Positions 58,217 through 64,000 of a stretch of DNA of 64,000 nt are shown here, in pieces (within the stretch, counting starts at the first letter, position 1; the number at the start of each line of letters is the position of its first letter). Origin of the DNA: Neochlamydia sp. S13 (lineage in GTDB: Bacteria > Chlamydiota > Chlamydiia > Chlamydiales > Parachlamydiaceae); assembly GCF_000648235.2 (NCBI RefSeq), contig NZ_AP017977.1, forward strand, positions 1,364,001 to 1,428,000, read 5' to 3'. Position numbers and translations under genes: made by a program. The notes below the pieces were generated by a model, which was not told the DNA's origin, ran no database searches, and was given only the letters and a program-made list of their open reading frames with translations.

Positions 58217-58242
58217 TAAGTTACGTGCGAAGCACGTTCTTA
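58217..58242 (-). promoter_or_regulatory. Leader hairpin upstream of rplC
   Basis: ACGTGC (58223-58228) and GCACGT (58232-58237) form a six-pair stem with a 3-base loop, extended by TAAG/CTTA outside a small bulge. It lies about 90 bases before the L3 start, within the likely 5' leader. It is not followed by a T run, so a regulatory leader or mRNA-stabilising hairpin is more likely than a terminator. Function is inferred. Confidence 0.35.
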
Positions 58243-58360
58243 ACAGAGCTAAACAAGTGAAAACATTTTTGGCAGCTTATTAAATATTTATCTAATAAAA
58301 TTGCTTAAATGAAGAGACTATCAAAGTGGAGTATTTTTCTCAACAGATATTTAAAAAAAA

Positions 58361-58924
58361 TTACTCTAAAGATTTACATTCCCCTTTACAGTTATCTCTT
58401 AAGAGCTTTTCTTTGATCAATACTTTGATAATCTCTCCATCTCTTAATTTTCTTTTTCTTTTTAGCCGCCCTACATCTGCTTTTTCTAGTGGTTCAATTA
58501 ACTTAATCAGATCCTCCATTAAAGTTCCTCTAAGTACAGTTAAAGAACCTCTTTTCTTAACAGCTCCTTCTACTCTCACTGTAATGTATTCTTTGTAAGG
58601 TACTTTGATTAATTGGCTGTTGTTGACTTTTTTATTTAAAGAAATCTTACTTAGGTCCGCCTCAAGAAGAACTTTAGCTTGCTCTAAAACATTCGCTAAA
58701 GTAGCTGTTTTTTCAACGTTATATAAGCCTGGATACTCAACAGCTCCTTCTACACGTACAGTCTGATGTCTATTATATAAGTGATGAGGCTCAGAATATT
58801 TTCTAGAAGATAAAAACCGATGCTTATGAGTCAGGCAGGTCAATACGATCATAAATAAAATCAAGCAGATAATAACGACCCACTCACGCTTAGGAAGATT
58901 TTCTTTTGGAGCCATACTGTGCAT
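58361..58924 (-). CDS. Membrane-anchored protein with two SLBB-type repeats
   Basis: A 187-aa protein with ATG 58924 behind AAAGG. One membrane segment at about residues 17-34 (VIICLILFMIVLTCL) follows a short basic N-terminus. Two beta-grasp-like repeats start TVRVEGAVEYPGLYNV and TVRVEGAVKKRGSLTV, each followed by a helix and a KLxDGxII-type end (KLRDGEIIKVLIKE), the SLBB pattern. The domain would lie outside the inner membrane. SLBB domains bind soluble ligands or sugars; function here is unknown. The C-terminus has two Cys. Confidence 0.75.
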   Translation of the reverse strand: MHSMAPKENLPKREWVVIICLILFMIVLTCLTHKHRFLSSRKYSEPHHLYNRHQTVRVEGAVEYPGLYNVEKTATLANVLEQAKVLLEADLSKISLNKKVNNSQLIKVPYKEYITVRVEGAVKKRGSLTVLRGTLMEDLIKLIEPLEKADVGRLKRKRKLRDGEIIKVLIKEKLLRDNCKGECKSLE

Positions 58925-60084
58925 ACCTACCTTTTAATCTCCTGATTAGTTCAATCCCTGCATTTTTGGTAATATAAAGCCTTGTATTTAGCTATCCTCG
59001 GAAGACCTGGACTTGCTGCCGCTATAAAAGCCAGGTGTCACGTTTAGCTCCTCTATCTATGTTTCAATAAACTTCTCTACCATTTTCTTCCATTTTTGTC
59101 TTTAAATAAGCCAGCTTAAGTTTTTGTTTGAAGACATCTGAAGCAAGTAAACCTCCTCTCAAAATCTATAAAGAATGTTTATATAAAGGTGTCAGAAAAA
59201 TTTTTTAAGAAGCCGCTACCTCTCTATGATGTGTTATGAATTGCAAATAAGTGAATCAGAGTTTTTGCTTAATTAGATTAAATTTCTACTGCAAGCTAAA
59301 GGAGATGTCAAAATTAAAAAACGAGAAATCTAAATTTTTTGCAACTAGGGTAACAGGCTGAAGCAAGACACGAAGGAAAAGCTGCCAAGGAGGGGCCAAT
59401 CTGCTCATGAAATATTTATCATTATGGCGATTAAAGAAAAGAGCCTTTCTTTTTTTTTACTTTCCATGAATGTGGGTAAGCGGTTGGGATTAGATAGATA
59501 GGCTTTTGTATTCTGCTTATCGCAAAGGCTTTTGACCGCTTTACTTTTTTACCTATGCCTGGGTACAAGATGCTAGGCATTAATCTAACTTTACTTCATC
59601 ATTACCTTAAAAGCTCGATCATCTACTTAGGAAGTGACTCTCTAACTCGGCAATAATTGAGGAAGTATGGTAAAGGTTTTTCTTTCTTTTTGATTGGACT
59701 TAACCCATCTGAGAATAGGGTATGGCTGGGATATTAAAATTACGATATAAAATTTTCTAAACTGTAGTAACAAGCATCAAAATTCAGCCCATTCCTCTTC
59801 TAATTTAGCTTAAAGATCGTGCAGCCATAAACCTTTAAATGATACGTAAAGTTTTAAGTCCTTGTTTTTCCCGCTCATAAAACAGGCTTTTTTCAGATTA
59901 GAGCAAGGAGAAGCGTGCATTCGTCTAGTGCCAAGCTACCTTAGAGATCCTATAGGCCTGATTTAAACCAAGCTGTCATGTAGCTTATCACCTTTGATTA
60001 AGGCCATATTCCTTGTCTATAGGCAATTAGCTATTGCCTATAAGGAACCTTAGCTTGTTCTTTGCTTAACAAGGCAAATTTAGA
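58925..60084. other. Long intergenic stretch, no gene supported
   Basis: About 1.1 kb with stops in all frames. Its right end leads into an IS1634-type remnant, so part of it may be further decayed transposase, but I cannot align it with confidence. Confidence 0.35.
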
Positions 60085-60440
60085 GAGGAGTAAAGGGGTT
60101 TTCATCTTAGCAACTCATGAGATGGATACTACTGCTTTTTCTACTCATGAAGTGTCCAAGACATTTAAAGTTTGAGCAAAGAATAGAAAAAGGATTTAGA
60201 TTCTTGAAAAGTCCTGCTCCTTTGTTTCTCTTTCTAAAAAAGCCAAAAAGAAGAGAAGCTCTTTTAATGGTAATGGCTCTATGCCTTTTAGGTTATTCTG
60301 CGCTTAAATATAAAATGCGAGAAAAATTTATACGAATTTGGAAGAAAGCCCTAGAATTATCTTTAAGATGCTTAGGGCTCCTTACCAAAAATTCTACTAT
60401 TGTGAAGGGGGGACAAGAAATTGCGGATAAAAAAAGAGCC
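60085..60440 (+). pseudogene. IS1634-family transposase, C-terminal remnant
   Basis: GVFILATHEMDTTAFSTHEV in one frame, then RIEKGFRFLKSPAPLFLFLKK and RREALLMVMALCLLGYSALK in the next, match in order the C-terminal third of IS1634-type transposases (FILATN ... ERGFRFLKDP ... KKPERIEAL). A frameshift near 60165 separates them, and the N-terminal two thirds are not recognisable. The 116-aa open frame at 60117-60467 is therefore not an independent gene. Confidence 0.75.
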
Positions 60441-60465
60441 CTCAACTTAAATCTGAGGGCTCTTT
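60434..60465 (-). terminator. Rho-independent terminator of the Inc-like gene
   Basis: Arms AGAGCCCTCA and TGAGGGCTCT form a 10-bp GC-rich stem. On the minus strand it is followed by a run of seven T, about 30 bases past the stop of the gene at 60497. A weak T stretch on the plus side may make it bidirectional. Confidence 0.9.
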
Positions 60466-60496
60466 AAAGGTAAAAAATTCTATTTTATACTAGGCT

Positions 60497-61780
60497 TTAG
60501 GCCGCAAAAGCCACAGGTCCTAAAGTAGTTAATCTAGTCAACTTCGCTTCTTGCTCTTCTTTATATGTCTCGTGCCTAAATGAATAGTAGAGACGAGCCA
60601 TACCTACAGCAGAAGTAGCAAGCCAAGCAGCTCCTAAAGCAATGAAAAACGCAGGTGTATTGAGAGTAAGTGCAAAACCTACCAACCCCATGGCAATCGC
60701 TGCAATTTTAACTACATTGAAAGCAATAGAGAGCCAATCTTTTGTTTTACTTGCCTGATAATCTTTAACCAGCTGATCTCTTTCAACAATTCTTACTTTG
60801 CAATCAACCAGCTTCTTGTCTGCAATACTATCAAACAGAGTTACATGTGTTGAATGTAGACGCTGCTCATATTTGCTAACCAATTTTTCACGAAGGCTTA
60901 AGAATTTCTTGTCAAGATCATTTAAATACTCCTGCTCTAAAGCATCTGCCGGTGTTTTCTCAAATTTCTCTTTTCCAAATTTTGCTTTTAACTTGGCAGC
61001 TTTTTGTGTTTCATTTAAGTTCAAGAATTTAATCGCACGTTTTTTAATCTCCCACTTATTCAATCTAAGCTTTTCTATCTCGCTGGTTACATCGCTATTT
61101 TTTTTCTGTAGCGCTAAGGATGTGTCTACCAAGCTTAAAGAAGAGCTAATAATTCCTAGTGTATCTTTAATTACACGGAGGGGTGAAAGTAAGCTAAGTA
61201 CCCTAAAGAAAGGAAGTCTATTTAGCTGGACTGATATTTTAGCCAAATTCAACAGTCCCATGTTTACCAAAAACTGCCCTGTTCCAATTCCTCTAGAAAC
61301 GCTTCCAAAAGCCTTGCTAGCAACTTTCCAAGAAGAATCTTTGTGCCAGCCTTTAGTGACCCAGTATTTAGCATCGCCAAAAATTCCTCCCACATCTAAA
61401 ACAGTATCTACTACATCAAAATGATTGTAGAGATTGTTAAAACCAGGCGTTTGTGCTTTAAAAGCATACTTAGCAAAATAAATGGAAGATTTTGCTAGCT
61501 TGCAAACTGATTGAATACTCTCAGAAGTGGAAAAAGAATAAGCATAAAAAGCTACAATATGCCTTACAGCATGGCTAAAATTTTCAAACACTTTCTTAGC
61601 GCAATTAGTAATTTTATTGCGAGAAGAAGATGCTAAATTATTTGCAGGCTTATGCTGAGAAGCAGGAGCTTGCTCAACAGTAACAGTATGCCCATCTAGC
61701 TGACCGTGGATAAAATCTTCCTCTTCTCCGTAGTATGGCTCTGTTGGCGGGACGCCTTGTGTGGATGACAATGTATTCAT
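60497..61780 (-). CDS. Inc-like membrane protein 1 (candidate inclusion membrane protein)
   Basis: A 427-aa protein, ATG 61780 with AAGGAAAA upstream. Residues 1-55 are polar; a moderately hydrophobic middle follows (KISVQLNRLPFF, SSLSLVDTSLAL), then a charged helical stretch at about 240-335. Two strong hydrophobic segments at about 355-400 (AFNVVKIAAIAMGLVGFALT and FFIALGAAWLATSAVGMA) are separated by a short turn, the bilobed pattern of chlamydial Inc proteins. It lies between rplC and fmt, where Chlamydia has the Inc protein Cap1/CT529. Sequence homology to Cap1 is not evident by eye. Confidence 0.65.
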   Translation of the reverse strand: MNTLSSTQGVPPTEPYYGEEEDFIHGQLDGHTVTVEQAPASQHKPANNLASSSRNKITNCAKKVFENFSHAVRHIVAFYAYSFSTSESIQSVCKLAKSSIYFAKYAFKAQTPGFNNLYNHFDVVDTVLDVGGIFGDAKYWVTKGWHKDSSWKVASKAFGSVSRGIGTGQFLVNMGLLNLAKISVQLNRLPFFRVLSLLSPLRVIKDTLGIISSSLSLVDTSLALQKKNSDVTSEIEKLRLNKWEIKKRAIKFLNLNETQKAAKLKAKFGKEKFEKTPADALEQEYLNDLDKKFLSLREKLVSKYEQRLHSTHVTLFDSIADKKLVDCKVRIVERDQLVKDYQASKTKDWLSIAFNVVKIAAIAMGLVGFALTLNTPAFFIALGAAWLATSAVGMARLYYSFRHETYKEEQEAKLTRLTTLGPVAFAA

Positions 61781-61836
61781 AATTATTTTCCTTGTTTAGG
61801 GTTTATTATTAACATTTTATTTATGCTATCCTCAGC

Positions 61837-62754
61837 TTATGAAATTATCCAACTGCCTGCAGCTGGTCTTTTGCTCTGGAGATTTACAAGGCGATAGTTA
61901 TAAATCGCTTCCAAGAGAAAAGCTGCCAATCCGCAGCCTGCTGCTGCACAACCCATTGCTGCTATGCCAGGTACTGCTATATATCCTGTGGTAGCTAAAA
62001 TCTTTAAATTAATCTCAGCTATATAAGAAGCCAAACTTATTATACTTAAAACTATTTTGTAGGTTTGCTTGGTGTCCACAACATTAGCTAAGTGTTTAAC
62101 TTCATTAACAGATAGGCATAAAATCGCCATTGCCTCAATTCCTTGTAAACCTATTACTAAGGAGATTTTTGCAAACATTGGACTCATTCTTCCTAAGCAA
62201 TTCGTAAGGCAAGTAAAAAGCATTGTGTTAGAGTTTACTAACCTAGAAAAATTTTTACCTATCGTTGCTTTTATCTTTAACAGGTTAATGAGTGCTAATT
62301 CATCCAGCCAAAAAAATAGGCCTCCTATATCAGCTACCAAAGAACCTATACTTGCAAATAGAGACCATTTGTTGAAAACCTTTTTATTTTTACTGTTTTT
62401 CTCTATCTCACAGTATCGCTTATTAACTAAATCATTCGCATCTATAGCCAGATCACCTAAGGTTAGTAGGCTATCAGTGGCGCTAAGAGCTCCTAATAAG
62501 CGTGCCCCTTGATAAGTATTACCCCTTATACAAGCTAATCCTGTCAGCAAATGAATGCTCAATTTGAAAACTTTTCCAAAAAATGAGCGTTCAGCAAAAA
62601 CTTGAGCAATTACTCGAAAAAGATCGATAAAAAAAACCTTTAATTCAAACCAAGTAGATTTTATATCGTACCCTAGCAAAGTATCTTTTGCTACGGAAGA
62701 GTCAGGAGAAGGCAAAAATGTTAAGTTTAAGGTTGCGCTATTTATTGCTTGCAT
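61837..62754 (-). CDS. Inc-like membrane protein 2
   Basis: A 305-aa protein with ATG 62754 behind AAAGG. Several hydrophobic stretches occur: about 130-150 (LFASIGSLVADIGGLFFWL), about 190-215 and a long C-terminal pair (IVLSIISLASYIAEI and PGIAAMGCAAAGCGLAAFLL). It precedes Inc-like protein 1 by 56 bp on the same strand, so both form one operon ended by the terminator at 60434. Similar size, layout and place suggest two paralogues. Inclusion membrane location is inferred. Confidence 0.6.
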   Translation of the reverse strand: MQAINSATLNLTFLPSPDSSVAKDTLLGYDIKSTWFELKVFFIDLFRVIAQVFAERSFFGKVFKLSIHLLTGLACIRGNTYQGARLLGALSATDSLLTLGDLAIDANDLVNKRYCEIEKNSKNKKVFNKWSLFASIGSLVADIGGLFFWLDELALINLLKIKATIGKNFSRLVNSNTMLFTCLTNCLGRMSPMFAKISLVIGLQGIEAMAILCLSVNEVKHLANVVDTKQTYKIVLSIISLASYIAEINLKILATTGYIAVPGIAAMGCAAAGCGLAAFLLEAIYNYRLVNLQSKRPAAGSWIIS

Positions 62755-63168
62755 CCTTTTCTCTCATGAAAAACCTATTAAGAATCCCCACTATACCAAG
62801 CTTTTTTATTTACCTAAAGAGAAAATAAATTTTAATGCAAAAAAGTACAATAACTAGAGCATAAACAATTGAAATAAACATTAAAAACCAATAGGTATTT
62901 TAAAACAAAAGATTATAATATATAGTTAATAAATTATATAAATGGCGATCGTCATAAAAACAAATACTAAAAGTATGTTTTTCTTATTACTCATCCTTTA
63001 AGCCTGCCTTAGGATAAGCTAAGAACCCTTTTCCCTTACCTATTGACTTTGTTTTCATTGAGAAAAAAAGCTATAAAAAGACAGATGACCTAATCGAAAA
63101 TTATCGTTTATTAGAAGTAAATCTTTTCTTACAAAGCGCAAGGAAGAAGAAATAGGGCTTATAAAGAC

Positions 63169-63327
63169 ATGCAGATCATTTCTAAAGAGACCTCTCCGCA
63201 AGAACAACTTTTTTTTATTAAAAAAATTCTCCGCAAGATCAAGGGTCAGCGAATAAAAAGCCTACAAAAGAAGCAGGTACCGCTTTTAGCAATAATAGAA
63301 GGGATGGCTTTAAATTATTTACAGTAA
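63169..63327 (+). CDS. Possible small ORF (52 aa)
   Basis: A plus frame from ATG 63169 codes a very basic 52-aa peptide (QEQLFFIKKILRKIKGQRI ... AIIEGMALNYLQ). No good ribosome-binding site stands directly before it and I know no family. It may be a remnant or chance. The rest of 62755-63517 shows no gene. Confidence 0.2.
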   Translation: MQIISKETSPQEQLFFIKKILRKIKGQRIKSLQKKQVPLLAIIEGMALNYLQ

Positions 63328-63517
63328 GTAAAGCCCTTTCGACAACTAGCTACTAAAGGGTAGCTGCTAATCGAAGGATAGAAGTATAAAAAGAGTCCAA
63401 CGCGCGCCAAAATAAGGATTAACTTATTCATCTTAAAGGCCTTTTTCACCTTAAAAGCTCCATGCAATGAGGCGGGTTATATGATTAAATTTAGCTTATA
63501 TAATTATTTCTAATTTT

Positions 63518-64000
63518 TTAAATCCTAAAATCCATCTTTTTATCCTTAGGAAAGCCGCGAATCAACTCTTCAGCAAGCATAGCTTTTTTACCCTCAAGCT
63601 GGAGTTCAAGAATGCGAAGGGCTCCTTGCCCACAAGCAACTATTAACTCTTCTTTATCAGTAGGCAATAAGGTCCCAGCTGGCCCTCCTTGATCGGCTAA
63701 AGGGAGGGTAGAATTAATTTTTAGGCGTTTTTTTTGCCCCCCTATATTCACATAGCACCAAGCACCTGGGTGAGGATACACGCCTCTAACAAGATTATGA
63801 ATGGCCTTAGCTGAAGAACTCCAGTTAATCTCACCATCCTCCAATTCTATTTTTGGAGCAAACGTTGCCTGAGAATGGTCTTGCTCAACATGCTCCACAC
63901 TACCTTGCTCAAACTGATCAAGCACTTCTACCAAAGCTTTGCCTCCAGCCTCGCACAGTAGACGTTCCAGCTCCCCATAGGTAGTATTGGGACCAATAGG
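63518..64000 (-). CDS. fmt: Methionyl-tRNA formyltransferase, C-terminal part (partial)
   Basis: The minus frame is open from the window end (PIGPNTTYGELERLLCEAGG) to the stop at 63518. FAPKIELEDGEINWSSSAKAIHNLVRGVYPHPGAW is the conserved join between the catalytic and C-terminal tRNA-binding domains, and QLEGKKAMLAEELIRGF matches the family end. The N-terminal catalytic domain lies outside the window. It formylates initiator Met-tRNA. An internal ATG at 63934 is not the start. Confidence 0.93.
   Translation of the reverse strand, partial: PIGPNTTYGELERLLCEAGGKALVEVLDQFEQGSVEHVEQDHSQATFAPKIELEDGEINWSSSAKAIHNLVRGVYPHPGAWCYVNIGGQKKRLKINSTLPLADQGGPAGTLLPTDKEELIVACGQGALRILELQLEGKKAMLAEELIRGFPKDKKMDFRI

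Noticed and set aside
60117-60467. Independent 116-aa plus-strand gene
   Set aside because: Its text is the C-terminal end of an IS1634-type transposase and its last codons run through the terminator of the opposite gene.

Overview
The window comes from the chromosome of a Parachlamydiaceae-type chlamydia, i.e. an amoeba symbiont of the Neochlamydia/Parachlamydia group. Four things point there: a murC-ddl fusion gene, a full S10-spc-alpha ribosomal block lacking the S10, S14 and L30 genes, several genes known essentially from chlamydiae (the UPF0158/CT429-type protein, a CT504-type protein beside gapA, an Hc2-like histone), and three very large F-box/nucleotidyltransferase/TPR proteins typical of amoeba-associated chlamydiae. 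The sequence is AT-rich throughout.

Layout. (1) 1-2.3 kb: a partial unknown gene and a trypsin-like serine protease. (2) 2.5-10.2 kb: a nest of mobile elements. An IS701-type element carries a group II intron in its transposase. The intron's reverse transcriptase gene is split by a 1.5-kb IS. A decayed IS5-type element abuts the IS701 edge and itself holds a 643-bp ORF-less group II intron and an IS4-type element. (3) 10.2-11.5 kb: remnants of defence or addiction genes (an AbiEii fragment, a Phd antitoxin, a broken RelE-like toxin). (4) 11.5-24.6 kb: conserved chlamydial housekeeping on the minus strand (Ap4A-hydrolase-type Nudix, fabF, rsfS, nadD, HAD phosphatase, coiled-coil protein, miaA, khpA, ftsQ, murC-ddl, murG). 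(5) 25-36 kb: accessory plus-strand region with two giant F-box/NTase/TPR genes (one also with an OTU protease domain), a second IS4-type copy, a DUF6496-type small gene and an Hc2-like histone. (6) 37-39.3 kb: tRNA-Leu(UAA), a CT504-like gene and gapA. (7) 39.5-43.7 kb: a third F-box/NTase/TPR gene, interrupted in antisense by a second copy of the 643-bp intron. (8) 44.3-58.1 kb: the UPF0158-type gene, then rplQ back to rplC, ended by a strong terminator. (9) 58.4-64 kb: an SLBB-domain membrane protein, an IS1634-type remnant, two Inc-like membrane proteins and the C-terminal part of fmt. Chlamydia has the Inc-type gene cap1 (CT529) between rplC and fmt at this same place.

How the genes work together. 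The minus-strand blocks supply fatty acid synthesis, NAD synthesis, tRNA modification, peptidoglycan precursor synthesis, division, glycolysis, translation and protein export. The accessory genes look host-directed: F-box and OTU domains act on eukaryotic ubiquitin pathways, and Inc-like proteins would sit in the inclusion membrane. The strongest novelty candidates are the F-box/(OTU)/nucleotidyltransferase/TPR family and the mini group II intron that has hit one of its genes at a motif recurring in the TPR repeats. Many transposase lesions lie in homopolymer runs of 7-8 bases, so decay, programmed slippage and sequencing error cannot be separated from the sequence alone.
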